Of a stretch of DNA of 64,000 nt, positions 54,301 through 62,818 are shown piece by piece. The position numbers and the translations under genes were made by a program. Location: assembly GCF_030409215.1 (NCBI RefSeq), contig NZ_JAUFPL010000017.1, positions 398,820-462,819 of the forward strand. The letters are read 5' to 3'. A model generated the notes under the pieces. That model was not told where the DNA came from and searched no databases. It was given only the letters and a program-made list of their open reading frames with translations. The DNA is from Halomonas ramblicola. GTDB lineage: Bacteria; Pseudomonadota; Gammaproteobacteria; Pseudomonadales; Halomonadaceae. Positions within the stretch are counted from its first letter, which is position 1; each line of letters starts with the position of its first letter.

Positions 54301-55566
54301 ATGCAATCACCACTCGTTATCACCGGCATGGGCATGGTCAGCCCGCTGGGTTGCGGCGTCAAGGCGGGCTGGGAGCGCCTCCTCGCCGGCCGCTCCGGCC
54401 TCTCCACGATCACCCGCTTCGATACCGGCGACCTGCCGATCAAGGTGGCGGGCTCGGTGCCCGACATCGCCGACGACCCCGAGGCCGGCCTCGACCCGGA
54501 CCGGGTGGTCGACGCCAAGGAGCGTCGCAAGATGGAGCTCTTCAGCCTCTACGCCATGGCCGCCGCCGAAGAGGCGCTGACCCAGGCCAACTGGTTCCCG
54601 ACGAGCGATGCGGACCGCCTGGCCACCGCCACCATCGTGGGCTCCGGCATCGGCGGCTTCCCCACCATCACCCAGGCGCAGAACACCCTGATGACACGCG
54701 GCCATCGCCGGCTCTCCCCGTTCACCGTGCCAGCCTTCCTGGCCAACCTGGCGGCGGGCAACGTCTCGATTCGCCATGGCTTTCGGGGGCCGCTGGGCTG
54801 CCCGGTGACCGCCTGTGCGGCAGGCATCCAGGCCATCGGCGATGGCATGCGCCTGATCCGCAGCGGCGAGGCCGAGGTGGCCTTGGTGGGCGGCGCCGAG
54901 GCCTGCATCGACCCGCTCTCGCTGGCCAGCTTCCACGCCATGAAGGCCCTCTCCACCGAGCAGGACGACCCCGCCAGGGCGTCGCGCCCCTTCGACCAGG
55001 CACGCAACGGCTTCGTCATGGGCGAAGGCGCGGGGCTGCTGGTGATCGAAAGCCTGGCCCACGCCGAGGCCCGTGGGGCAACGCCCCTGGCCGTTCTCAG
55101 CGGCTATGGCACCAGCGCCGACGCCCACCACATCACCGCCGGCCCGGAAGACGGCGCGGGGGCCGCGGCGGCCGTTCGCGCGGCACTCAAGATGGCGGGG
55201 CTGACGCCCGAGGCGATCGACCACATCAATGCCCACGCCACCTCGACGCCGGTCGGCGACCGTGCCGAGATCGCCGGGCTGCGCAACGTCTTCGGCGACG
55301 CCCTCGCCGGCATCCCGATCTCCGCCACCAAGGCGAGCACCGGCCACCTGCTGGGGGCCGCCGGCGGGGTGGAGAGCATCTTCTCCACCCTGGCGGCGAT
55401 GCACGACCGCCTGCCCCCCACCCGGAACCTGGAGAATGCCGACGAGGACCTGCACGACCTGGACTTCGTGGCGGGCACGGCACGCGAACACCCCACCCGG
55501 CACGTGCTGTGCAACGGCTTCGGCTTCGGCGGGGTGAATGCCGCCCTGATCCTCAGCAAGCCGTAG
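54301..55566 (+). CDS. beta-ketoacyl-ACP synthase II-type protein (FabF-like)
   Basis: A 421-residue thiolase-fold ketosynthase. The catalytic triad is C172 (VTACAAGIQA), H312 (NAHATSTPVGD) and H349 (ASTGHLLGA); K344 is also in place. It condenses acyl-ACP with malonyl-ACP. It stands alone rather than in a fab operon and is paired with a TetR gene, so it may be an extra, regulated KAS II. AGGA lies 7 bases upstream. Confidence 0.9.
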   Translation: MQSPLVITGMGMVSPLGCGVKAGWERLLAGRSGLSTITRFDTGDLPIKVAGSVPDIADDPEAGLDPDRVVDAKERRKMELFSLYAMAAAEEALTQANWFPTSDADRLATATIVGSGIGGFPTITQAQNTLMTRGHRRLSPFTVPAFLANLAAGNVSIRHGFRGPLGCPVTACAAGIQAIGDGMRLIRSGEAEVALVGGAEACIDPLSLASFHAMKALSTEQDDPARASRPFDQARNGFVMGEGAGLLVIESLAHAEARGATPLAVLSGYGTSADAHHITAGPEDGAGAAAAVRAALKMAGLTPEAIDHINAHATSTPVGDRAEIAGLRNVFGDALAGIPISATKASTGHLLGAAGGVESIFSTLAAMHDRLPPTRNLENADEDLHDLDFVAGTAREHPTRHVLCNGFGFGGVNAALILSKP

Positions 55567-55641
55567 CGCGGCTTGCCTAGGCGCGCCCCGCCCTGCTGGA
55601 GGAGGCCATGTCGCTGCCGCCAGCGGGCGATGTGGTGGTGA

Positions 55642-55860
55642 TCACCGGCGGCAATATGTACCTGCCAGGCCACCAGGAAGAGGGCCAGGCTGCCCCAGAC
55701 CCTTCACGGTGGTGAAGGCGCTGTCGTGAAGCGTGGCCGTGGTGCCGTCCGGATCCTCCCCGATGAAGCAGGGACAGGGCACGGCACAGGAGCAGATCTC
55801 CAGCATGGTGCCCTCGAGGCGATAGCTCGCTTGCGTTGTCGTGTTCTTCTTCCATTCTCC
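55642..55860 (-). pseudogene. remnant of a DUF1326 protein
   Basis: The minus strand encodes QASYRLEGTMLEICSCAVPC followed by PCFIGEDPDGTT, the cysteine-rich N-terminal hallmark of DUF1326 proteins, but no in-frame start lies nearby and the frame stops after about 65 codons. In another frame downstream a membrane-like segment appears (SLALFLVAWQVHIAAG). This looks like an internally deleted and frameshifted gene. The region 55567-55894 otherwise holds no intact gene. Confidence 0.6.
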
Positions 55861-55894
55861 ATGAGCGTCGGGTGTGGGTTGGCACGGCCTCGGC

Positions 55895-56263
55895 CTATCG
55901 ATGAATGATCTCCTCCTTGAGCGAATAGGCAACGCCCAGGACCTCGTTGCAGACCGGCTGCGGATACTCCATCTCCTGCATGGCCTGCAGGATGTCGTCG
56001 ACCACGGCGACGAATTCGGCCGCGCTGACGTTCATCCCGGTGTGCGTCTCGATCATCGAGCGCCCCGTGTACTCCACCGGTCCGCCGGAGCCGGCCGCGA
56101 GGAACTCCTTGACCTTCTCGCGGGCGTGGTCGATTGCCGCCTCATCGAGGGCTCGGTACCGGGGTCCGGCGACGTCGTTCTGGAGGTGCAGCTCGACAAT
56201 GCGATTGACGAGCTTGTCGATACCGGCGAAACCGCCGAGTCTGTCATACAGGGTGTCACTCAT
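55895..56263 (-). CDS. group I truncated haemoglobin
   Basis: A 122-residue globin of the short 2-over-2 type. It starts MSDTLYDRLGGFAGIDKLVN, the family N-terminus; the proximal histidine is H74 in IETHTGMNVS. The C-terminal helices end in LGVAYSLKEEIIHR. Truncated haemoglobins bind O2 or NO and can detoxify NO. ATG 56263 has AGGAG 9 bases upstream. It is divergent from a TPR protein with an actinobacterial-type domain, likely its regulator or partner. Confidence 0.9.
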   Translation of the reverse strand: MSDTLYDRLGGFAGIDKLVNRIVELHLQNDVAGPRYRALDEAAIDHAREKVKEFLAAGSGGPVEYTGRSMIETHTGMNVSAAEFVAVVDDILQAMQEMEYPQPVCNEVLGVAYSLKEEIIHR

Positions 56264-56325
56264 GGCACTTGCTCCTCTCTTGGATGGTTGCTCGCCAGGT
56301 GCACTGGGCACCTACCCCAAAGAGC

Positions 56326-56344
56326 GTGACAATCCTTGTGACAA
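56326..56344 (+). promoter_or_regulatory. GTGACAA direct repeat upstream of the TPR protein
   Basis: GTGACAA occurs at 56326 and 56338, a 12-bp step, between the globin and TPR genes. The nearby AGGTGC-ACTGG-GCACCT dyad (about 56297-56313) is a second candidate site. Either may serve the TPR protein. Confidence 0.35.
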
Positions 56345-56366
56345 CCGAAACAAGAAGGGCCAAGCG

Positions 56367-58412
56367 ATGACTGCAACGGAGCTATCGCCTGTTCGCGCTG
56401 CCCTCGACAGCGGCGACTTCGTCCGGGCACAGCAGCTGCTCGCCGGGCTGACCGCGCCACCCTCGGCCGAGCTGCTGGAGCTGCGCGCCCAGGCGGCGTA
56501 TGGGGCCGGCGATCTGGAAGGCACGCTGGCCGCCTATGGCGACCTCTACCACCTGCACCTGGAAGACCACCGCACCCACGAGGCGGCGTTCGCCGCGGTC
56601 ATGGTGGGCATGTACCTGATGATGGACACGGGCCTGATGGCCACCGTGCGGGCCTGGCTGTCGCGGGCGGAACGCCTGGTGGAAGACGCGCCCGAGAGCC
56701 CGGTCTGGGCGTGGCTCGCCGCGGTGCGCACCTACGAGCGCCTGATGTGTGGCGACATGCCGGGGACGGAGCAATGGGCCCGACGGGCCATGGAAGGAGG
56801 GGAAAGGCACGCCCTGGCGCCGCCTTCGATCATCGGCCAGGTGGCCCTGGCCAGGGTCCGTATCCATGACGGCGAGGTCGATGAAGGACTTCGCGCACTG
56901 GACGATGTGGCCGTGGAGTTGAGCTCGGGTAACCTCGATCCCCTCACCACCGGACAGATGTGGTGCGAGCTCATCTGCGCGATGCAGTGGATCGGCCAGC
57001 ACGACCGAGCCGAAGAGTGGACCGAAGCCATGGAGCGCTGGCGCCAGGGAGCGGCGTTCGGGGGCCTCCACGGCCGCTGCCGGGTGCACCAGGCGGAGAT
57101 CATGCGCCTGCGCGGGCCTTGCGACTCCGCCGAACAGGAAGCCTTGCTGGCCTGCGAAGAGCTGCGCCCCTGGATGCGGCGGGAGTTCGGTTGGCCGTTG
57201 ACCGAGCTCGGCAACGCGCGGCTGCGCAAGGGTGATTTCGCGGGTGCCGAGGATGCATTCCTGGCGGCCCACCAGAATGCCTGGCTCCCGCAGCCGGGGC
57301 TGGCGTTGTTGCGGTTGGCCCAGGGACGCGTCGATGACGCCTTCTCGATGATCGAGAGCGCCCTCGAGTTCCCATTCGACGTCCCCTCGAAGGAGCGCCC
57401 GCCGACGGGGGGCCTGAGACGGGCGCCCCTGCGCGAAGCCCAGGTCGTGATCGCGCTGGCGGCCGGAGACGATAACGCGGCGCGAGACGCCGCCGCCGAC
57501 CTTGCGGAGATCGCCCGGACGTATCAGAGTCGCACATTGCACAACTCGGCGCTCGCCGCGAAGGGTCGCCTGGCGCTGCACGACGGGCTGGGAGGCGAAG
57601 CGATCCGGCTGCTAAGCGAAGCCGTCATGGAATGGATCTCGCTGCGAATGCCATTCGAGGCGGCGACTCTGCGCGTCGAGCTCGCCGCGGCCCACCGCGC
57701 GGCGGGCGACGACAGGTCGGCTGAGCTTGAGCTCGACGCCGCCTGTCGAGCGTTCGAGGAGCTCAACGCCGGGCACTGGGCGAACCTGGCTCGCGAACAG
57801 GTGCCGGCGACGCCCTCGCGGCAAGATGCCGGCTCCGAGCCTTGCGTCTTCTGCCGCGAGGGCGATATGCGAAGGGTGACCTTCAGCGGCACCACTGTTC
57901 ACTTGAGGGATCTCAAGGGCATGCGCTACCTGGAACGCCTGCTGACGGAGCCCGGCCGGGAGTTCCACGTCCTCGACCTGGTATCGGTGGAGCGCGGGGC
58001 GCTCACCGTCGGCGAGCCTTCGGAGGATCTCGGCGTCAGTACCCAGTGTGGACTGGAGGTGTTCGATTCGAAGGCGCGCGAGGCCTATCGGCAGCGGCTC
58101 GCCGAGACGGAAGAGGACATCGCGGAGGCCGAGGCGAACAACGACCTGCACCGCGCGGAGCTCGCGCGTGCCGATCGCCAGTTTCTCATCGACGAACTCC
58201 GCCGCGGCGTCGGCCTGAACGGTCGGGCCCGAAGCGTCGGCGGTGGCGTAGAGCGCGCACGCACCAGCACGACCCGTTCGCTACGCTACGCCCTGGATAG
58301 GATTGCCCGGCACCATTCGAGCCTCGGCGAGCACCTGGACAGGACGATACGCACCGGTACCTATTTCGCCTACGAGCCGGATCCCCGTGCACCGGTGAAC
58401 TGGAAGACCTGA
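56367..58412 (+). CDS. TPR-repeat protein with C-terminal actinobacterial-regulator-like domain
   Basis: A 681-residue protein. About residues 1-480 are TPR-like helical repeats (AALDSGDFVRAQQLLAGL and similar). Residues 500-560 contain VFCREGDMRRVTFSGTTVHL with the phrase LKGMRYLERLLTEPGREFHV, a domain I associate with large LuxR/SARP-type actinobacterial regulators, where it is of unknown function. A basic helical tail follows. No DNA-binding motif is evident, so its role with the globin is unknown. ATG 56367 has AGAAGG upstream. Confidence 0.7.
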   Translation: MTATELSPVRAALDSGDFVRAQQLLAGLTAPPSAELLELRAQAAYGAGDLEGTLAAYGDLYHLHLEDHRTHEAAFAAVMVGMYLMMDTGLMATVRAWLSRAERLVEDAPESPVWAWLAAVRTYERLMCGDMPGTEQWARRAMEGGERHALAPPSIIGQVALARVRIHDGEVDEGLRALDDVAVELSSGNLDPLTTGQMWCELICAMQWIGQHDRAEEWTEAMERWRQGAAFGGLHGRCRVHQAEIMRLRGPCDSAEQEALLACEELRPWMRREFGWPLTELGNARLRKGDFAGAEDAFLAAHQNAWLPQPGLALLRLAQGRVDDAFSMIESALEFPFDVPSKERPPTGGLRRAPLREAQVVIALAAGDDNAARDAAADLAEIARTYQSRTLHNSALAAKGRLALHDGLGGEAIRLLSEAVMEWISLRMPFEAATLRVELAAAHRAAGDDRSAELELDAACRAFEELNAGHWANLAREQVPATPSRQDAGSEPCVFCREGDMRRVTFSGTTVHLRDLKGMRYLERLLTEPGREFHVLDLVSVERGALTVGEPSEDLGVSTQCGLEVFDSKAREAYRQRLAETEEDIAEAEANNDLHRAELARADRQFLIDELRRGVGLNGRARSVGGGVERARTSTTRSLRYALDRIARHHSSLGEHLDRTIRTGTYFAYEPDPRAPVNWKT

Positions 58413-58458
58413 CCGCTCTCACGCATGCCGTGTGCAGGTGCGCTAACGCTGAGCGCGG

Positions 58459-60699
58459 TTAGCCCGGCAACCCTTCGGGTCGGGTCACCCGCGTCCTACC
58501 GGCAGCGGCATGCCGCTTGGCGCGGTGCGCGTGCAGCTTCCGGTAGCTCTCGATCAGGCGCTGGTGCCTCTCCAGGCCCTCCAGCGCCATGCTGGTGGGG
58601 GTCAGGCCGTGGAAGCGCACCTCGCCATTCACCGAGCCGATCACCGCCTCCAGGGTCTCCTCGCCGAACAGGCGGCCGAGGTTGTAGCGGTAGTCGGAAA
58701 GCTCCAGTTCGTCGTCCAGGGCGATCTCCAGCACCGCATTCACCGCCTGGTAGAACAGGCCGCGCTCGACGGTGTTGTCGTTGTACTGCAGGAACATCTG
58801 GACCCGGTCCAGGGCCTCCTCGTGCTGGCCCAGCGCCAGGTGGATCAGCAGCTTCAGCTCGAGGATGGTGAGCTGCCCCCAGACGGTGTTCTCGTCGAAC
58901 TCGATGCCGATCAGGGTGATGATGTCCTCGTGATCATCGATCTGGCTCTCCTCCAGGCGCTCCAGCAGGGCCGCCAGCCGGTCATCGTCCAGCGCATGGA
59001 GGTTGAGGATGTCCTCGCGGAACAGCAGGGCCTTGTTGGTGTTGTCCCAGACCAGGTCCTCCACCGGGTAGACCTCGGAATAGCCCGGCACCAGGATGCG
59101 GCACACCGGCGCGCCCAGGTCCTCATGGACGGCCACATACGCCTCCAGGTCCAGCTCCTCGAGGATGCCGAACAGGCCGGCGGCCTCCTCCTCGTTGCTG
59201 CCCGAGAAGTCCCACTCGACGAACTCGACGTCCGCCTTGCTGCTGAAGAAGCGCCAGGACACCACCCCGGAGGAGTCGATGAAGTGCTCGACGAAGTTGT
59301 TGGGCTCGGTGACGGCAAGCGAGTTGAAGGTGGGCGGCAGGAAGTCGTTGAGGCCCTCGAAGCTGCGGCCCTGCATCAGCTCGGTGAGGCTGCGCTCGAG
59401 CGCCACCTCGAAGCTCGGGTGGGCGCCGAAAGAGGCGAAGACACCGCCGGTCTTGGGGTTCATCAGGGTGACGCACATCACCGGGAACTGCCCGCCGAGC
59501 GAGGCATCCTTGACCAGCACCGGGAAGCCCTGGGCCTCCAGCGCCTGGATGCCCTCGAGGATATCGGGGTACTTCTCGAGCACTGCCATGGGCACGTCCG
59601 GCAGCGCGATCTCGCCCTCGATGATCTCCCGCTTCACCGCCCGCTCGAAGATCTCCGACAGGCACTGCACCTGGGCCTCGGCCAGGGTGTTGCCGGCGCT
59701 CATGCCGTTGCTGAGGTAGAGGTTCTCGATCAGGTTGGAGGGGAAGTAGACCGTCTCGCCGTCCGACCGGCGCACGAAGGGCAAGGCGACGATGCCGCGG
59801 GCCGTCTTGCCGGAGTTGGTATCGATCAGGTGCGAGCCGCGCAGCTCGCCGTCCGGGTCGTAGATCGCCCGGGTGGTGGCGTCGAGGATGCCCGCCGGCA
59901 GCGCGTCGCCCGGCCCCGGCTGGAACCACTCCTCGTTCGGGTAGTGGACGAAGGCGCTGCCCGCGATCTCCTCGCCGAAGAACTGGTCGTTGTAGAAGAA
60001 GTTGCAGCTCAGGCGCTCGATGAACTCGCCCAGCGCCGAGCACAGCGCGCTCTCCTTGGTGGCACCCTTGCCGTTGGTGAAGCACATCGGCGAGGCGGCG
60101 TCGCGGATATGCAGCGACCAGACGTGGGGCACGATGTTGCGCCAGGAGGCGATCTCGATCTTCATGCCCAGGTCGGCGAGGATCCCGGTCATGTTGGCGA
60201 TGGTCTGCTCCAGCGGCAGGTCCTTGCCCTCGATCCAGGTGCCCTGCCCTGCCGTCGCCTCGCCCTGCGGCACGCCCATCAGCATGGCCTGGGCGTCCTC
60301 GTCGATGTTCTCCACCACCTCGATCTCGAACTCGGGGCCGGTCTGCACCACCTTCTTGACCGTGCAGCGGTCGATGGAGCGCAGGATGCCCTCGCGGTCC
60401 TTGGCGGAGATGTCCTCCGGCAGCTCGACCTGGATCTTGAAGATCTGCTTGTAGCGGTTCTCCGGGTCGACGATGTTGTTCTGCGCCAGGCGGATGTTCT
60501 CGGTGGGGATGTCCCGCGCCTTGCAGTAGACCTTGACGAAGTAGGCCGCGCACATCGCCGAGGAGGCCAGGAAGTAGTCGAAGGGGCCGGGGGCCGAGCC
60601 GTCGCCCTTGTAGCGGATCGGCTGGTCGGAGATGACGGTGAAGTCGTCGAACCTGGCCTCCAGGCGGAGGTTGTCGAGATAGTTGACCTTGATTTCCAT
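58459..60699 (-). CDS. OsmC-domain/YcaO-domain fusion protein
   Basis: A 746-residue fusion. Residues 1-140 are an OsmC-like domain (PIRYKGDGSAPGPFDYFLAS, SSAMCAAYFVKVYCKA). Residues 170-560 are a YcaO domain with the ATP-binding sequence GKGATKESALCSALGEFIER, LAEAQVQCLSEIFERAVKRE and further acidic ligands. YcaO proteins activate amide backbones with ATP; E. coli YcaO takes part in RpsL methylthiolation. The C-terminal 180 residues resemble the E. coli YcaO tail. The ATG has no strong ribosome site visible. Confidence 0.9.
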   Translation of the reverse strand: MEIKVNYLDNLRLEARFDDFTVISDQPIRYKGDGSAPGPFDYFLASSAMCAAYFVKVYCKARDIPTENIRLAQNNIVDPENRYKQIFKIQVELPEDISAKDREGILRSIDRCTVKKVVQTGPEFEIEVVENIDEDAQAMLMGVPQGEATAGQGTWIEGKDLPLEQTIANMTGILADLGMKIEIASWRNIVPHVWSLHIRDAASPMCFTNGKGATKESALCSALGEFIERLSCNFFYNDQFFGEEIAGSAFVHYPNEEWFQPGPGDALPAGILDATTRAIYDPDGELRGSHLIDTNSGKTARGIVALPFVRRSDGETVYFPSNLIENLYLSNGMSAGNTLAEAQVQCLSEIFERAVKREIIEGEIALPDVPMAVLEKYPDILEGIQALEAQGFPVLVKDASLGGQFPVMCVTLMNPKTGGVFASFGAHPSFEVALERSLTELMQGRSFEGLNDFLPPTFNSLAVTEPNNFVEHFIDSSGVVSWRFFSSKADVEFVEWDFSGSNEEEAAGLFGILEELDLEAYVAVHEDLGAPVCRILVPGYSEVYPVEDLVWDNTNKALLFREDILNLHALDDDRLAALLERLEESQIDDHEDIITLIGIEFDENTVWGQLTILELKLLIHLALGQHEEALDRVQMFLQYNDNTVERGLFYQAVNAVLEIALDDELELSDYRYNLGRLFGEETLEAVIGSVNGEVRFHGLTPTSMALEGLERHQRLIESYRKLHAHRAKRHAAAGRTRVTRPEGLPG

Positions 60700-60895
60700 G
60701 GGGACGGCACCGAACGGTTGAGCGTGGGCGGCAGAGCGATGGAGGAAAACCCGCCATTATCCCGATTTTGGCGCCGCCCGTCTCGGGATTGCACAAAAAT
60801 TCACCGATCAGGCACCCCGTACAGCATCATATCGATGTGCCGGCATCTTCAAAACGACGTATGGTGAGGGTGTTGCCCCGTCAGGAGGAGATGCC

Positions 60896-61056
60896 ATGTC
60901 CACCGCCGAGCTGCGCGAGGTCGTCGCGGGGGCCTGGATCCCGCCGTCTTCGACGACAGCGCCGAGTTCATCCGCACCGTGCGCCGCGGCGTCCCCGGCA
61001 GCGTGATCAAGGAGGCCATCGCCGCCCTCGGCAACACACCGGAGGCACTGAAGTGA
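60896..61056 (+). pseudogene. frameshifted, truncated Xre/ParS-type antitoxin remnant
   Basis: ATG 60896 has AGGAGG 7 bases upstream and begins MSTAELREVVAG. A run of five Gs (60928-60932) then shifts the frame; with one more G it continues GLDPAVFDDSAEFIRTVRRG, then VPGSVIKEAIAALGNTPEALK and stop at 61054. This resembles the N-terminal region of MbcA/ParS/Xre-type antitoxins, but the C-terminal domain is missing. No toxin gene follows. The rest of the 60700-61091 gap shows nothing else certain. Confidence 0.65.
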
Positions 61057-61067
61057 CCCCCTCCAGA

Positions 61068-61089
61068 GCTGCACAGGCTATAGTGCAGC
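61068..61089 (-). terminator. hairpin after the GNAT gene
   Basis: GCTGCAC and GTGCAGC (perfect 7-bp arms, 8-base loop) lie 3 bp beyond the stop of the minus-strand GNAT gene, between it and the antitoxin remnant. Confidence 0.5.
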
Positions 61090-61091
61090 CC

Positions 61092-61637
61092 TCAGGAGGG
61101 CCGATCGGTCAATATCTTTTTGACATTTCCGGTAAATGCCGCCGCACGCACGCCAGTGGGTTCAAAGCCCAACGTATTCCAGGTCGCCTTGGCCTCTTCA
61201 TTGGCGAGCGAATATTCCAGAACCAGCTCCTGCGCGCCATGGTGCTCGGCAAAAGCCACCAACTCACAGAGCATGGCAGTAAAAATACCGCGTTTCCTGA
61301 ATTCCGTCTCCACCCACACATCATCGATAAACCCGGATTTATCGACCTCCGCGCTCGCCTGCTCCCAAATGCCCTCGTTTCGCCATACGGCCACATCCCC
61401 CATGCCCACGAGGCCGTAATCCGGCACCTCTGCCACGATAATCAGCTTGTCCGTATCCGCCAGTGCACTAGAAAGTGCCTCCACCAGCCGTTGACGCTCC
61501 TTGGTTTTCAATCGCTGCGTCTGCGCCCCCGCCACATGCATGGCCAGCTTGGAAAGAAACTCGACCAAGGTAGGAATATCAGCGTCATCAGCTTTGCGTA
61601 GTAGAAAGTCACTGTCGTGCTGCTTGGGTTTGGCCAT
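61092..61637 (-). CDS. GNAT family N-acetyltransferase
   Basis: A 181-residue GCN5-type acetyltransferase. The N-terminal part (LLRKADDADIPTLVEFLSKL) begins the fold; the acetyl-CoA site is DDVWVETEFRKRGIFTAMLC (motif A, Q/RxxGx-like), followed by ELVLEYSLANEEAKATWNTL and GFEPTG. Substrate unknown. ATG 61637 has AGGAG 8 bases upstream. It marks the start of the low-G+C end of the window and may be a cassette gene; a GTTRRRY-like core (GCCCAAC on the plus strand) lies 19 bp upstream of its start. Confidence 0.87.
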   Translation of the reverse strand: MAKPKQHDSDFLLRKADDADIPTLVEFLSKLAMHVAGAQTQRLKTKERQRLVEALSSALADTDKLIIVAEVPDYGLVGMGDVAVWRNEGIWEQASAEVDKSGFIDDVWVETEFRKRGIFTAMLCELVAFAEHHGAQELVLEYSLANEEAKATWNTLGFEPTGVRAAAFTGNVKKILTDRPS

Positions 61638-61989
61638 GCAGGGACTCCTCGCCGCCCAACGCGACAAGCGGTGTACACCCAGCGATCAGGTTGTGAGTGA
61701 TATAGAGAGTATAGATGATGGGTGGGATTGGGGGGGAGCGGCTTCGACTCTCGCCATATAACGGCATTTTACCGGTGCAATCGGAGAGCGGGAAGACTTC
61801 TTTTTTGGCAACTCAGACACCTAACGAGGCTGTAGCAAAAGGTAAGAGCCTTTCAAAAACCACGAATCGATCAATTTCTGTACTGCATTTCGCGTTCTCT
61901 CGTAAAACCCATACCAGCTTGCAACAGAAGATTTGGTCAGATTTTTCGTACGAGCACATCCTTCTACAATGCCTAGACTTTTTCTAAAA
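61638..61989. other. A+T-rich region without a supported gene
   Basis: A 352-bp stretch upstream of the GNAT gene. It contains a perfect GGTGTACACC palindrome near 61672, two integron-core-like heptamers on the minus strand (GTTGGGC at about 61656, GTTAGGT at about 61822), and open frames of 48 (minus, about 61817-61962) and 90 (plus, 61715-61987) codons without recognisable features. I see no supported gene. It may be a decayed cassette. Confidence 0.5.
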
Positions 61990-62077
61990 CCTCAACGCCA
62001 CAAATCACCGGCGACGAAAAGCAGAGCGACAAAGGAGCGGCGCTTTTCGCCGTCCGCGCGAATTTTCTTTGTTATGC
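61990..62077 (-). repeat. attC-like integron recombination site
   Basis: Read on the minus strand, GCATAAC (62077-62071) and GTTGAGG (61996-61990) flank 74 bases containing GGCGAAAAGC and GCTTTTCGTCGCC, which can pair. The stop codon of the lipoprotein gene lies inside the first core (TAA of GCATAAC), typical of cassettes. The right core deviates from GTTRRRY at the last base, so this call is less sure than the site at 62749. Confidence 0.5.
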
Positions 62078-62533
62078 GCTTGCACTTAACAGCCTCGTCA
62101 ACCTTCGAGTTAATTTGTTAATTTCTGACTCTGTCACTTCAAAATCACTGGGTTCGAACAGCCTATCTTGCTTCCCTGTGCGTGAACCGATAATTTTATG
62201 GGATAGTTTCCAGTAAAGCATCCCCTTTCTCGTTTCGATTACCTGCACTCCTATTTGGTAAGAAATCTTCCATTTTTCATTGGTCGTTCGCCAGTATTGG
62301 TATCCGACGTCCTTTGGATCAGTAGTGGCTGTGCCGAATATTGCATTTGGCGACACCAAGAACCCTTCCGCCTCAAGTAGGCTCACCACCTCATTAAGCG
62401 CAACATCTGAATTATCTATTGACGCTCGTGCAACAGGAGTATATTCAAACAAAAATGGGTCTGTATTCTTTGATGCTGTAGATGCACAGCCGGCAAGCAT
62501 AACCGCTAATACCGCACAAAGGATTATTTTCAT
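62072..62533 (-). CDS. small lipoprotein of unknown function (integron cassette)
   Basis: A 153-residue lipoprotein: MKIILCAVLAVMLAGCASTA has the lipobox LAGC (C16). The mature part includes a DNSDVALNEVVSLLEAEG helix, and a beta-rich GYQYWRTTNEKWKISYQIG segment; no family is recognised. Its ATG overlaps the stop of the preceding membrane-peptide gene (ATGA), and its own stop is within an attC-like site. Low G+C and different codon use set it apart from the chromosome. Confidence 0.7.
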   Translation of the reverse strand: MKIILCAVLAVMLAGCASTASKNTDPFLFEYTPVARASIDNSDVALNEVVSLLEAEGFLVSPNAIFGTATTDPKDVGYQYWRTTNEKWKISYQIGVQVIETRKGMLYWKLSHKIIGSRTGKQDRLFEPSDFEVTESEINKLTRRLTRLLSASA

Positions 62534-62733
62534 TCTTCTTTGTCCTTTTTGAAATAGTATCCCATCACAAAACCAACGGGCCCTAGAAGAAAGTTAGCTT
62601 TGTTTAAATGATCGAAGAACAGCCCCATATCACCAGCCTCACTTACCATATTCCACACGAGAAGGGAAAGCACCACAATCAAATAGAGTCCGATTACTAA
62701 TAGAGCGATTATGTTTCTTGTTTTGGCGTCCAT
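62530..62733 (-). CDS. small membrane protein (integron cassette)
   Basis: A 67-residue protein starting MDAKTRNIIALLVIGLYLIV with a membrane helix at about 7-29 and a second hydrophobic segment near 47-59 (FLLGPVGFVMGYYF), ending KKDKEE. AGGAGG lies 7 bases before the ATG, directly after the attC core at 62749, as usual for the first gene in a cassette. It is coupled to the following lipoprotein. Function unknown. Confidence 0.7.
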   Translation of the reverse strand: MDAKTRNIIALLVIGLYLIVVLSLLVWNMVSEAGDMGLFFDHLNKANFLLGPVGFVMGYYFKKDKEE

Positions 62734-62748
62734 CTTTTCTCCTCCTGC

Positions 62749-62818
62749 GTATAACGCTTGGCTTTGCGGCGTACCGGAGCGGAGCGTAGATACGTCCGGC
62801 AAAAGCCACTGGTTATAC
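62749..62818 (-). repeat. attC integron recombination site
   Basis: On the minus strand GTATAAC (62818-62812) and GTTATAC (62755-62749) are exact inverted 7-bp cores. Inside them GGCTTTTGCCGGA and TCCGG...CGCAAAGCC pair with small bulges, giving a 70-bp imperfect hairpin of the attC type. The stop codon of the upstream gene (62813-62815) falls within the first core, and the next gene starts 16 bp after the second. Confidence 0.8.

Noticed and set aside
61715..61987. Plus-strand open frame of 90 codons
   Set aside because: No ribosome site, no recognisable features and opposite to cassette orientation; it is likely chance in A+T-rich DNA.
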